The position numbers were made by a program, and so were the translations under genes. From assembly GCA_963771595.1 (NCBI GenBank), contig CAVYUC010000020.1, positions 62,001 through 126,000 on the forward strand: DNA of 64,000 bases, written 5' to 3'. This DNA is from CAVYUC01 sp963771595 (GTDB lineage Bacteria; Bacteroidota; Bacteroidia; Bacteroidales; Prolixibacteraceae). The notes below the pieces were generated by a model. That model did no database searches and was not told the DNA's origin. It was given only the letters and a program-made list of their open reading frames with translations. This document shows, in pieces, positions 53,470-63,221 of the stretch. Positions within the stretch are counted from its first letter, which is position 1. Each line of letters starts with the position of its first letter.

Positions 53470-54171
53470 TTATTCAGATATTGTCAATTTATCAATCGGA
53501 GTAAGTTCCAGTTTTCTAAATTCCACTTCTGAACCTTCGGCCTGAACTGCAATATGTCCTTTTGTGGCAGTGCAATTGTAACCGAAATTTACAAGGTCGC
53601 CATTCACCCATACTTTGATTGAATCGGCAACACATTCTATTTTCATTGTATTCCATTCGCCTACCGGGTTTTCTGAATCGTCGGTTAGGTTAATAATTCT
53701 GCGCCCTTTTCCTTCGGTTATCCCCCACTCTTCTTTCGGTCCGCGACGTTCTTCCATATCCGGAACCGTAATATCCTCCACAATACACCAAAAATCTCCG
53801 GCATTTTCATGCATCATTTGTACTTCGAGCGATTTTGGAAACATCTCGTACAATGCACGTGGTGTAGATGCATGCACAAGAATTCCGCAATTGCCAGGTT
53901 CTCCGGCAAAACGATATTCCGCTACCAGCCGGTAATCCTGATAAACCGAGTCGGTAATTAAATGTCCGGGAGGTGTGCCTAAACTAACCAGCATACTGTC
54001 TCTTACAATAAAGGGATTGATGGTATCCGGATTTTCATCCAAAGCAGGTACATCGGCATGCCATCCGGTTAAATCTTCTCCGTTAAAAAGTTGTATGTTT
54101 TCAGGTTTCTTTTCCGAATTACAGGAAAGTATCGTTGAAGACACGATAATAATATAAATCAGCTTTTTCAT
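53470..54171 (-). CDS. DUF1080 (3-keto-disaccharide hydrolase) lipoprotein
   Basis: 233 residues. Lipoprotein signal with Cys17 (SSTILSC). A single DUF1080/LamG-like beta-sandwich: LFNGEDLTGWHAD (about 29-41), YRLVAEYRFAGEPGNCGILV (about 80-99), PKSLEVQMMHENAGDFW (about 113-129) and GDLVNFGYNCTATKGHIAVQ near the C-terminus. The family is named for hydrolysis of 3-keto sugars and is common in Bacteroidota polysaccharide loci. No 3-dehydrogenase gene is nearby, so the substrate here is open. 37 bp after the CE15 gene. Confidence 0.9.
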   Translation of the reverse strand: MKKLIYIIIVSSTILSCNSEKKPENIQLFNGEDLTGWHADVPALDENPDTINPFIVRDSMLVSLGTPPGHLITDSVYQDYRLVAEYRFAGEPGNCGILVHASTPRALYEMFPKSLEVQMMHENAGDFWCIVEDITVPDMEERRGPKEEWGITEGKGRRIINLTDDSENPVGEWNTMKIECVADSIKVWVNGDLVNFGYNCTATKGHIAVQAEGSEVEFRKLELTPIDKLTISE

Positions 54172-54208
54172 TTTTGCGGTTTTTAGTTTTTTTTTCTGAA
54201 TTACCTTG

Positions 54209-55471
54209 TTATTTCAATTGTTCTTTTGCCCATTTAATATATTGTTCCCAGTCGTATTCTTTTACATCGTGGCCGCCGGTGCGGATATGATAAGCCACAG
54301 TATTCAGAATGGGCTGGTTTACCTTTGGCATTATATCGGAAGGAATTCCTTCTTTCCCATACAGTTCGTATACGGGAGTTGCATAATAAGCCGAAAGAAA
54401 TTCACCCTTCGGATCGGCCCAGGTATCTTCTTCGGCACTGGCAACGTACAATGGACGCGGAGCAATAAGTGCCAGCAATTCGTGCTGATCCACGGGAAGT
54501 GCTTCTTCATTGTTGTTGTATTCATTAAAATTATCGGCAAACCAATGTGGAAAAACGTTGTTAATCCGGCCAACAGTTTCCCCTATTTTTCGTTTTGAAA
54601 GTGCAGCGCCTCCACAACCCGAATCATTTGAAATTACGGCAGCAAAACGCTGGTCGTTTGCTCCGGCCCATAATGAAGTTTTTCCCAAACGCGAATGTCC
54701 AAAAACAACAACTTTTGTTTCATCAACCTGTGCATCCTGCTCAAGGTAATCAAGGGCGCGGCTCAGTCCCCACGACCAGGCAGCAATTGAACCCCATTCA
54801 TCTGCTGCCGGCTTTTTCTGACCATCATCGTAAAGCAGCGGATGTACTCCATCAGTAAAATCATCCCGATCCGGATCAACTTCGCCGTAATAAATGGTTA
54901 GCAAACCGAAACCATTATCAAGCATTTTTTCGATGGCCCAGCGGCTGGTGCGTACCCCACGCGATTGTTCTGTCAACTGGTTGTTAATGATGCCAAACGA
55001 TTCATTGTTCAACGTCCAGGCATCGGAAATAATCACATGGACATCTTCAGTTATGGTATGATTTCCATAAAAATTGTACCCTAGGAATACCGGCGCTTTT
55101 TGCACATTTCTAGGTAGATAAATTAACAACGTAAAATCAAGTGCCTTTCCGTTTTTTTCGAATGAAAGTTCCACTTGTTTCCGCACCGCTTTGCCACCAT
55201 AAGCTTCGCCCTGCTCCAATATCTTAACCGATGAAACTTTTAATTTACCCGGAATTTTGCCATAAACATTAGTGGCAAAAAAATCCAGCAACTCCGGACG
55301 GCGTTTCTTTTCCCATTGCTTTGAATTTTTAATGGCCTTCCCTTTAAAGGTTATCAGTGGATCAGGAATTTGAAATTCTGGCATTTTACTTTCATCATAA
55401 TTGGGTTCAAACTGGGCAATAGCAAATTGCGCGAACAATGCAAGCATAATTAAAAGGTTTATTTTTTTCAT
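54209..55471 (-). CDS. CE15-type glucuronoyl esterase
   Basis: 420 residues. Signal peptide about 1-20. An alpha/beta-hydrolase with nucleophile Ser260 in GHSRLGK (258-264), the SNDSGCGGAALSKRKIGETV stretch (about 281-300) and late catalytic His in HIRTGGHDV (about 400-408), all typical of glucuronoyl methylesterases. It cuts ester bonds between glucuronic acid on xylan and lignin alcohols. First gene of the probable nine-gene operon. A -7-like TACATTTG occurs on the minus strand at 55583-55590, but without a -33 box. Confidence 0.92.
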   Translation of the reverse strand: MKKINLLIMLALFAQFAIAQFEPNYDESKMPEFQIPDPLITFKGKAIKNSKQWEKKRRPELLDFFATNVYGKIPGKLKVSSVKILEQGEAYGGKAVRKQVELSFEKNGKALDFTLLIYLPRNVQKAPVFLGYNFYGNHTITEDVHVIISDAWTLNNESFGIINNQLTEQSRGVRTSRWAIEKMLDNGFGLLTIYYGEVDPDRDDFTDGVHPLLYDDGQKKPAADEWGSIAAWSWGLSRALDYLEQDAQVDETKVVVFGHSRLGKTSLWAGANDQRFAAVISNDSGCGGAALSKRKIGETVGRINNVFPHWFADNFNEYNNNEEALPVDQHELLALIAPRPLYVASAEEDTWADPKGEFLSAYYATPVYELYGKEGIPSDIMPKVNQPILNTVAYHIRTGGHDVKEYDWEQYIKWAKEQLK

Positions 55472-55615
55472 CTTCAGATGGTTTGATTATTTATTATTTC
55501 ACTTCCGGTAACACAGATGGTCTCAGATTAGATTTACAGTTACCCTTCTGAATAAATCTGCGGTTAAATTTTAAGCGCGTTTCAAATGTAAAAAATTTTA
55601 AACTGAAAAGCATAA

Positions 55616-55652
55616 GAAAAGGCTGCATTCCATAAACAGAAATACAGCCTTT
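55616..55652 (-). terminator. Intrinsic terminator downstream of GH5 gene
   Basis: Minus-strand hairpin AAAGGCTG (right arm complement, 55645-55652) with CAGCCTTT (55618-55625), partly extended by A/T pairs, followed by TTTT. It lies 38 bp after the GH5 stop and separates it from the CE15 operon. Confidence 0.75.
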
Positions 55653-55689
55653 GTATTCATAGTATTAAAAGTTGCTGTTGTTAAACAGC

Positions 55690-56832
55690 TTAGTATTTCA
55701 TCAGCAAATTAAGCAGTTTTCTATCGAGTTTGTGCCCGTGCCAATTTTCATAATCCACATCGCTGCGGCCTGAATCAAGTATTCCAAAATCGCCTCTGAA
55801 ATTCCACAGTGCATAACCAATTCCATGTTCGGTAAGAACATCGAGCACGTCGCCAAACCAGGCAAGAAATACTTCGTGTGGTGTTTCCTTCCAGCAACCA
55901 CATTCGCCGCAATGCACACCAACCCCTTTTTTCACGGCATCAATCCATGGGGCATAAAATTCGACCAGGCTCTGGCGGTTGAATTTCTGACCGTCAATGG
56001 TACCCGGCCAGACCGGCTTGGGTGCGTCATCCGGATTTTTAAATACCCACGGTGCCCGGTAATGCGAAATATAATGCGGAAAATATCCACGGCAACTTTG
56101 GCCAATTTCCAAATCAAAAATTTCAGGAATTACTTTACTTCCCACATCGTTTCCATCGGCAATTATGCGGTGATTGGGATTACCTTCACGAATAGCTTCC
56201 ATGGCTTTTTTAGCCACTTCGCGATACAATTCACCAGGAATCGGTCCCCGCTGCGAGTACTGATCGTTCATATCCTCGCGGGTGCAGGGTTCGTTTACCA
56301 AATCGAAGCTAACTTGTTGCGGAGTTTTATTTGAGAAACGTTTCCCCCACATTCCCCAGTGCGCATAAAACGCTTCCTGTGCTTCTTTATCCTGCCAAAG
56401 ATTATACGGCTCATTGAAACCAGCATTTACACAAAATCCGGGTGCCCTGTGCAGATTCAAACTCAAATGTAACCCGTGTTTATTGGCTTTGTCCACCAAA
56501 TCCTCAATATCATCAATCACACTTTCGTCAAAATTCAGCACTTCTTTGGGTGTGATTGGTTTGGAATGATCAAATTTTACATAACGCGGATAAGCCATTG
56601 GAAGACGCACAAAATCAAAACCCCAGTCGGCCATCCACTTCAGATCATCTTCAGTTGTTCGTGCCCTGTCATTTCCGGAAGTGGGAGAAAAATAATCGAG
56701 AAGGTTAAATCCTTTCCAGCGGGGCAATTTGTTTTTTGTTTGATCAAAAATATACCCAGCTGATGCTTGTCCGGCAATACCAACACCAGTTGCAGCAAAT
56801 CCGGTGGTTTTAATAAAATTTCTTCTTTTCAT
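55690..56832 (-). CDS. GH5-like glycoside hydrolase with Tat-type signal
   Basis: 380 residues. N-terminal MKRRNFIKTTG resembles a Tat/substrate-export signal, with the hydrophobic part FAATGVGIAGQASAG. The GH5 barrel has acid/base Glu181 in FDLVNEPC and a probable nucleophile Glu310 in VGVHCGECGCW. A Cys-rich patch around the nucleophile (Cys308, 311, 313) is unusual. Other stretches: GFDFVRLPMAYP, LSLNLHRAPGFC. It probably acts on a beta-linked hemicellulose. It is monocistronic, ending in its own terminator before the CE15 operon. Confidence 0.9.
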   Translation of the reverse strand: MKRRNFIKTTGFAATGVGIAGQASAGYIFDQTKNKLPRWKGFNLLDYFSPTSGNDRARTTEDDLKWMADWGFDFVRLPMAYPRYVKFDHSKPITPKEVLNFDESVIDDIEDLVDKANKHGLHLSLNLHRAPGFCVNAGFNEPYNLWQDKEAQEAFYAHWGMWGKRFSNKTPQQVSFDLVNEPCTREDMNDQYSQRGPIPGELYREVAKKAMEAIREGNPNHRIIADGNDVGSKVIPEIFDLEIGQSCRGYFPHYISHYRAPWVFKNPDDAPKPVWPGTIDGQKFNRQSLVEFYAPWIDAVKKGVGVHCGECGCWKETPHEVFLAWFGDVLDVLTEHGIGYALWNFRGDFGILDSGRSDVDYENWHGHKLDRKLLNLLMKY

Positions 56833-57036
56833 TTAATACAGGTTTATTGGAATGGGGTTAAAGATACACTTTCACAATAAAAATGCAAACCGGAAGATTA
56901 CATTTGCAGGAATTAAAATCCAGACACAGGGATTGAAAATCTCCTTCAACACAAGCAGAAATTTCATCTTGAAAGTGTTTCTGAAATTTTCACAGACAGA
57001 AATTTCATGTTGGGCGGAAGTAACAGGAATTTCGGA

Positions 57037-59199
57037 TTACCTTGTATTAACCAGCATGGCAAGTGATCGTGGTTGTATTTCGAATGTATCCTGAATAATA
57101 CCGTTTATTTCGGAACCATTTACCTTGTCGGTATCAACAATCACTTTCCAATCGGGGCTGAAACCTGCGTAAGGCAATGTAAATGTCACCGGTTCCCAAT
57201 AGCTGTTTACGAGTATCAACAGAATTTCCTGTTTCAGGCCTTCGCCAAATTCATCGGTTTCTCCCATTAACTCACCATTTAGCAACATACCCATACATCG
57301 AATATAACTTGTATCCCATTCTTCCTGGCTCATATCCATACCGTCGGTATTCACCCATCGGATATCGTTAATTCCTTCGCCCTGAATTCTCCTGTTTTTA
57401 AAGTAACGCCGCGGATGTAAAATCGGATGTTCATTTCGGATAGCAATCATTTTTTTCGTGAATTCGAAAAGTTTTTGTTGATTTTCATTCCAGTTCCAAT
57501 TCATCCATGCCAATTCATTATCCTGGCAATATACATTGTTATTTCCCTTTTGGGTGCGGCCATATTCGTCGCCATGACTAATCATTGGAACACCCTGGCT
57601 CAGTAGAAGGGTGCCAATAAAGTTTCTTTTGCGTTTTTCCCTTAATTCAATGATTTCCGCATGTTCGGTATCGCCCTCAACCCCGCTGTTCCAGCTGTTA
57701 TTGTTGTCTTCGCCATCCTGGTTGTTTTCCTTGTTTTCTTCGTTATGCTTTTCGTTGTAACTGACTAAATCGTGCAGGGTAAATCCGTCATGCGCAGTTA
57801 TAAAGTTTATACTCGACGACGGTCGTTTTCCATTGTCTTCATACAAATCGCTGCTGCCGCTCAAACGGTACGCCAGCTCACTCACCTGGCTTTCGTCGCT
57901 GCGCCAGAACTTACGAACTGAATCACGGTATTTACCATTCCATTCGGCCCAAAGCACCGGGAAACCACCAACCTGATAACCGCCTTCCCCCAAATCCCAG
58001 GGTTCTGCAATCAGTTTTAGCTGGGAAATAATCGGGTCCTGATGAATGGTATCCAAAAATGTGGAAAGCCGGCCAACATCGTACAAACCACGTGCGAGGG
58101 TGCTTGCAAGATCAAAACGGAAACCATCCACCTGCATATCGGTAGCCCAGTAACGCAAGCTGTCCATTACCAGTTGCAATGTTCGGCTGCTTAGCATGTT
58201 TAAGGTATTTCCGGTTCCGGTATAGTCCGTATAATACAATGGTTTATCTCCTTCCAATCGGTAATAATGATGATTATCGATACCCCGAAAAGACAGTGAC
58301 GGGCCAAGGTGATTTCCTTCGGCTGTATGATTGTACACCACATCCAGAATTACTTCAATTCCGGCACGGTGGTAGGCTTTTACCATTTCTTTAAATTCAG
58401 TTACCTGCCCTCCGAAAGGGCCGTTGACACTGTATTCGGCATGCGGCGCAAAGTAACCAATTGAATTGTACCCCCAATAGTTGGTAAGGCCTTGATCAAT
58501 CAAAAACTTGTTATGTGCAAAATGATGAATAGGCATTAGTTCAATGGTGGTAATACCCAATTCTTTAAAATAGTCAATTATTACCGGATTAGCCAAACCT
58601 TTGTATGTTCCGCGTTCTTCTTCAGGGATACCCGGATGTTGCGCGGTAAATCCTTTTACATGCAGTTCGTAGATAATTGAATTGTGCATGGGAATATTAG
58701 GTTTCTTCACCTCTTCCCAATCGAAATAGTTATCAATAACCATCGACTTTGCAATGTCACATGCGCTGTCGCGGCTGTTTTTAGTGAATTTTGTTTTTTT
58801 ACCCTCTTCCTGCAAAATATAATCAAACATGCTGTCGCTTACCTGCACCCGTCCGGCAATTGCCTTGGCGTAAGGATCCACGAGTAACTTGTGCGGATTG
58901 TACCGAAAACCTTTTTTAGGCCGGTACTTTCCAAAAATCCGATATCCATAAAGCTGCCCGGGTTTCATTCCCGGAAAATAGGCATGCCAGACATAATCGG
59001 TTACTTCGGTAAAATTGATGCGTGTATATTCCCGCTTATCTTCGGGATGATGAAAAAGACACAACTGCACACCGGTTGCATTTTCACTGAATATTGCAAA
59101 ATTTACACCTTCACCATCGTAAGTTGCACCCAAAGGATACGGTTTGCCTGCAAAAACTTTCTCTTCGTACCGGGAGATTTTAGAATATGTTGTTTCCAT
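57037..59199 (-). CDS. glgX: Glycogen debranching enzyme GlgX
   Basis: 720 residues, full length. An N-terminal CBM48 (LGATYDGEGVNFAIFSENAT) is followed by the GH13 barrel: ILDVVYNHTAEG, nucleophile Asp in VDGFRFDLAS (about 351-360), acid/base Glu in LIAEPWDLGEGGY (about 391-403) and FITAHDGFTLHDLVSYN (about 461-477). It hydrolyses alpha-1,6 branches of phosphorylase-limited glycogen. Divergent from treZ-glgE-treS, so glucan breakdown is encoded next to trehalose and maltosyl pathways. Confidence 0.95.
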   Translation of the reverse strand: METTYSKISRYEEKVFAGKPYPLGATYDGEGVNFAIFSENATGVQLCLFHHPEDKREYTRINFTEVTDYVWHAYFPGMKPGQLYGYRIFGKYRPKKGFRYNPHKLLVDPYAKAIAGRVQVSDSMFDYILQEEGKKTKFTKNSRDSACDIAKSMVIDNYFDWEEVKKPNIPMHNSIIYELHVKGFTAQHPGIPEEERGTYKGLANPVIIDYFKELGITTIELMPIHHFAHNKFLIDQGLTNYWGYNSIGYFAPHAEYSVNGPFGGQVTEFKEMVKAYHRAGIEVILDVVYNHTAEGNHLGPSLSFRGIDNHHYYRLEGDKPLYYTDYTGTGNTLNMLSSRTLQLVMDSLRYWATDMQVDGFRFDLASTLARGLYDVGRLSTFLDTIHQDPIISQLKLIAEPWDLGEGGYQVGGFPVLWAEWNGKYRDSVRKFWRSDESQVSELAYRLSGSSDLYEDNGKRPSSSINFITAHDGFTLHDLVSYNEKHNEENKENNQDGEDNNNSWNSGVEGDTEHAEIIELREKRKRNFIGTLLLSQGVPMISHGDEYGRTQKGNNNVYCQDNELAWMNWNWNENQQKLFEFTKKMIAIRNEHPILHPRRYFKNRRIQGEGINDIRWVNTDGMDMSQEEWDTSYIRCMGMLLNGELMGETDEFGEGLKQEILLILVNSYWEPVTFTLPYAGFSPDWKVIVDTDKVNGSEINGIIQDTFEIQPRSLAMLVNTR

Positions 59200-59396
59200 A
59201 TTGATAAGAAATTCAATTTATTCAATTAATTACAATTGTTCATTCGGAGCCTATGTATTTGAAAAACTGTGCCAATTATAAAATTCAAACAATCGAAGTT
59301 GTTCGTTGTTGATGAAATAGAGTAAATAACCCAGTTGTAATTCCCGGTTTAAAAGAATTACAGCATCACTTAAATACTGATTATTAGATTATATAA

Positions 59397-61217
59397 ATGA
59401 TATACAAGACGATATTTCCAAAAGTTTCGGGTGGCAATACCTGGGATTTTACTATTTGGGCTCCAAAGGCCAAAAACATGCATCTGGTTGCTGACCGGCA
59501 AAAACATGAAATGCAAAAGCAGGAATTCGGTTACTGGAAAGTTACACTTGACAATATTCAACCCGGAACCCGTTACAAATATCAGATCAACAATGCTGAA
59601 AGTTTCCCGGACCCCGCCTCGCTTTCGCAACCCGAAAGTGTTCATGAAGCCTCTGAAGTTATAGATTTGAACGATTTTGAATGGACAGATTCCCACTGGA
59701 AAAATATTCCACTTCATGATATGATTCAGTATGAACTTCATACCGGCACTTTCTCACAAGAGGGTAATTTCAACGGAATTGTTTCAAAACTGGATTATCT
59801 GAAAGATTTGGGCATTAACACAATTGAACTGCTGCCGGTGGCACAGTTCAGCGGCAACCGAAATTGGGGTTACGATGGTGTTTATCCTTTTGCGGTGCAA
59901 AATTCCTATGGCGGTGCCAGGCAATTAATGAACCTGGTGAACGAATGTCATAAAAAAGAGATTGCTGTAATTTTGGATGTAGTGTACAACCATTTTGGTC
60001 CGGAGGGCAATTATGTGGGGAATTTCGGCCACTACTTTACGGGAAAATATTCCACACCGTGGGGGCAGCCAATCAATTTTGACGGCCCTTATTCCGACGG
60101 TGTCAGAAATTATTTTATCCAAAATGCATTGATGTGGTGCCGCGATTTTCATATCGACGGATTGCGGCTGGATGCTGTACATGCAATTTTCGATTTCAGC
60201 GCAAAACATATTATGCAGGAACTGGCAGAAAAGTTGAAAGAGCTGAGTTTATTAACGAACCGGAAACATTATTTAATTGCAGAGTCGCATCTTAATGATA
60301 TCCGGTATATTTCTCCGGTTTCTGAAGGTGGTTATGGCCTGGATGCCCAATGGTCCGACGATTTCCATCATTCTGTTCATACGCTGGTCACCGGCGAAAA
60401 AAAGGGGTATTATCTGGATTTTGGTCAACCATGGCAACTTTCAAAATCTTTTAAAGACGCTTTTGTTTATGATGGTCGTTATTCGGAATACCGGAAGAAA
60501 ACATACGGCAATTCTACAGCGAATGTTTCGGGCGAAAAATTCGTAATATTCAATCAGAATCACGATCAGATTGGAAACCGTTTAATGGGCGAACGGCTTA
60601 TTTCGCTGACCAGTTTCGAAACTGCCAAGGTAATTGCAGGCGCAATGTTTGCAGCACCCAATATACCGATGTTGTTTATGGGTGAAGAATATGGCGAACG
60701 AAATCCTTTTTACTATTTCGTAAGTCATCTCGATCCGAATCTGAACAGACTGGTTCGCGAAGGAAGGAAAAATGAATTTAAAGATTTTTACTCCGATACC
60801 GGCAATGCAAAAGATCCGGATTCTTCGGAAACATTCGAAGAATCAAAACTGTCGTGGAATATTGAAACCGACAAAGAGAAAAAGGGAATGCTGGAATTCT
60901 ACCGCGAATTGATCCGGCTTCGCAAAGATCATCCGGTATTTAAATTTCCGGACAAAAACAATCTGCGGGTTACAGAAAAAGGCAAACTGTTTTGCCTGGA
61001 AAGATGGCAGCGCGAAAACAGACTGCTGGTAGTTATGAATTTTGAAGATGAGGATAAAATTATTGCACTGCCATCGGTGGCTGCTATAACAATGAAAAAA
61101 ATCCTCGATTCAACCGATGTCCGATGGAACGGCCAGGGCGAAACCTCGCCGATATCGGTTCTCCCCGGAGACGAAATTACGGTCCGGAAAAAATCAATTG
61201 TAATGTATTCAAATTAA
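59397..61217 (+). CDS. treZ: Malto-oligosyltrehalose trehalohydrolase TreZ
   Basis: 606 residues. N-terminal CBM48-like domain (GNTWDFTIWAPKAKNMHLVA). GH13_10 barrel: NRNWGYDGVYPFAVQNSYGG (about 162-181), ILDVVYNHFGPEGNYVGNFG (about 194-213), nucleophile in DGLRLDAVHAIFD (about 259-271), acid/base in LIAESHLND (about 299-307) and NQNHDQIGNRLMGERL. It releases trehalose from maltooligosyltrehalose, the product of TreY; treY is not in the window. First of three genes, 4 bp before glgE. Confidence 0.94.
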   Translation: MIYKTIFPKVSGGNTWDFTIWAPKAKNMHLVADRQKHEMQKQEFGYWKVTLDNIQPGTRYKYQINNAESFPDPASLSQPESVHEASEVIDLNDFEWTDSHWKNIPLHDMIQYELHTGTFSQEGNFNGIVSKLDYLKDLGINTIELLPVAQFSGNRNWGYDGVYPFAVQNSYGGARQLMNLVNECHKKEIAVILDVVYNHFGPEGNYVGNFGHYFTGKYSTPWGQPINFDGPYSDGVRNYFIQNALMWCRDFHIDGLRLDAVHAIFDFSAKHIMQELAEKLKELSLLTNRKHYLIAESHLNDIRYISPVSEGGYGLDAQWSDDFHHSVHTLVTGEKKGYYLDFGQPWQLSKSFKDAFVYDGRYSEYRKKTYGNSTANVSGEKFVIFNQNHDQIGNRLMGERLISLTSFETAKVIAGAMFAAPNIPMLFMGEEYGERNPFYYFVSHLDPNLNRLVREGRKNEFKDFYSDTGNAKDPDSSETFEESKLSWNIETDKEKKGMLEFYRELIRLRKDHPVFKFPDKNNLRVTEKGKLFCLERWQRENRLLVVMNFEDEDKIIALPSVAAITMKKILDSTDVRWNGQGETSPISVLPGDEITVRKKSIVMYSN

Positions 61218-61221
61218 AAAT

Positions 61222-63210
61222 ATGAGTCAGCAACGAGTTTTTATTGAAAATATAAAGCCGCAGGTTAATTGTGGTGAATTTCCTGTTAAAAGAGTTATAA
61301 ACGATAAACTTAAGGTAACTGCCGATATTTATTGTGACAGCCATGATGTGCTGAGCGCTGAAGTGCTTTTTAAATATCAGGACGATGAAAAGTGGCAGTC
61401 GGTAGAAATGGAACACGTAATAAACGACAGATGGAAAGCGGAATTTGGTTTGTTTTCCATAGGTTCATATTTCTACACGGTAACTGCCTGGATCGATCAT
61501 TTTAGATCGTGGCACCGCGACATACTCAAGAAAATTGAGGCTTCGGTGGATTATAACGTCGATTTAAAAATTGGAGCGCTGATTATAAAAGAGGTACTTG
61601 ATACGCATAATGACATCGAAGAAAAGGATGAAAAATACCTTCAGAAAGTTGTAGGTAAGTTTACCTCCGATGAACGTGCAATTGAAAATAAAATTGAACC
61701 GCTACTAAGCAAAAAGCTTTATCAGACAATGATAAAGTATCCGGTTAAAAAACACGTAACAAATTTCGAAAAAAGTTATGAAGTAAATGTTGAACGGAAA
61801 AAAGCAAATTTCAGCACCTGGTACGAAGTATTTCCGCGGTCGTTAGGCGATGGTGAAAAACATGGGACTTTTAAAGATACAATCAATTTTCTGCCGTATG
61901 TTGCCGAAATGGGATTTGATGTGCTTTATCTGCCACCAATTCATCCCATTGGCGAAACCAAACGGAAAGGAAAAAATAACAGCGTAACAGCAAAGCCGGG
62001 AGAACCCGGTTCTCCCTGGGCAATCGGGAGCAAAGACGGAGGACATAAATCGGTACATCCAGAACTGGGAACTATTGAGGATTTCCAGGAACTAATTCAC
62101 AAAGCTTATGAAACGGGAATTGAAATTGCCATGGATATTGCTTTTCAATGTTCTCCCGATCATCCGTATGTAAAGGAACATCCGCAGTGGTTCAGGCACC
62201 GCCCCGACGGAACGCTGCAATATGCGGAGAATCCTCCTAAAAAGTACGAAGATATTTACCCGCTCAATTTTGAAACCGACGACTGGCAAAATCTTTGGAA
62301 TGAATTGAAAAGCGTCTTTTTGTTCTGGATTGAAAAGGGAGTGAAAATTTTCAGGGTCGACAACCCGCACACAAAATCGTTTTATTTCTGGGGTTGGGCG
62401 ATAAAAGAAATCAAAAAGGAACATCCCGATGTGATTTTTCTGGCAGAAGCGTTTACACGGCCAAAAGTAATGTATAATCTGGCAAAACAGGGATTTACAC
62501 AATCGTACACCTATTTTACCTGGCGGAATACAAAATATGATTTGGTGACTTACTGCAACGAACTGGTAAATACCGATGCAGGAGAATTTTTCAGGCCAAA
62601 TTTCTGGCCGAATACTCCCGATATTCTGCCCGAATTCCTTCAGATAACCAACCGCACCGGTTTCATTCAGCGCGTTATGCTGGCGGCAACATTAAGCTCA
62701 AATTACGGAATTTACGGCCCGGCATTCGAACTCATGGAAAATGAGCCAACACATCCGGGAAAAGAAGAATACCTGAATTCGGAAAAATATGAAATTAAAA
62801 ACTGGAATTTTGATGATTCAAAAAATCTGAAAAAAATAATCACACGAATTAACACCATCCGGAAAGAAAACCCGGCCCTTCAAAATACCCATTCGTTAAA
62901 ATTTCACGAAATTGATAACGAAGCGCTGGTATGTTTCAGTAAAACCTCGGATGATTTAAGCAATATAATATTGGTTGTTGTCAGCCTCGATCCGTATCAC
63001 ACTCATTCGGGATGGCTGTATTTACCCCTCAAGGATTTTGAAATGGAAGAACATGTCCCTTACCAGGTGCACGATTTAATAAGCGGCTCCTACTTTCTTT
63101 GGAACGGCGAACACAATTATGTTGAAATCAATCCGGGAGTGATGCCGGCACACATTTTTAGCGTAAGAAGAAAAGTCCGTTCCGAAAGAGATTTTGATTA
63201 TTTTATGTAA
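61222..63210 (+). CDS. glgE: Alpha-1,4-glucan:maltose-1-phosphate maltosyltransferase GlgE
   Basis: 662 residues, typical of GlgE. N-terminal beta and helical domains (about 1-190), then the GH13_3 barrel: WYEVFPRSLGDGEKHGTFKD (about 199-218), YLPPIHPIGETKRKGKNNSV (about 235-254), nucleophile in KIFRVDNPHTK (about 375-385), acid/base Glu in VIFLAEAFTRPKVMYNLAKQ (about 403-422). It extends alpha-glucans from maltose-1-phosphate. The next gene, treS, makes maltose from trehalose; a maltokinase (Pep2) is not seen in the window but may be fused to the truncated treS. Confidence 0.95.
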   Translation: MSQQRVFIENIKPQVNCGEFPVKRVINDKLKVTADIYCDSHDVLSAEVLFKYQDDEKWQSVEMEHVINDRWKAEFGLFSIGSYFYTVTAWIDHFRSWHRDILKKIEASVDYNVDLKIGALIIKEVLDTHNDIEEKDEKYLQKVVGKFTSDERAIENKIEPLLSKKLYQTMIKYPVKKHVTNFEKSYEVNVERKKANFSTWYEVFPRSLGDGEKHGTFKDTINFLPYVAEMGFDVLYLPPIHPIGETKRKGKNNSVTAKPGEPGSPWAIGSKDGGHKSVHPELGTIEDFQELIHKAYETGIEIAMDIAFQCSPDHPYVKEHPQWFRHRPDGTLQYAENPPKKYEDIYPLNFETDDWQNLWNELKSVFLFWIEKGVKIFRVDNPHTKSFYFWGWAIKEIKKEHPDVIFLAEAFTRPKVMYNLAKQGFTQSYTYFTWRNTKYDLVTYCNELVNTDAGEFFRPNFWPNTPDILPEFLQITNRTGFIQRVMLAATLSSNYGIYGPAFELMENEPTHPGKEEYLNSEKYEIKNWNFDDSKNLKKIITRINTIRKENPALQNTHSLKFHEIDNEALVCFSKTSDDLSNIILVVVSLDPYHTHSGWLYLPLKDFEMEEHVPYQVHDLISGSYFLWNGEHNYVEINPGVMPAHIFSVRRKVRSERDFDYFM

Positions 63211-63221
63211 AACAGTAAACC

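Noticed and set aside
56940..57010. Terminator hairpin after glgX
   Set aside because: AAATTTCA/TGAAATTT words repeat and could pair, but the stem is A/T-only with no T run, so it was not called.
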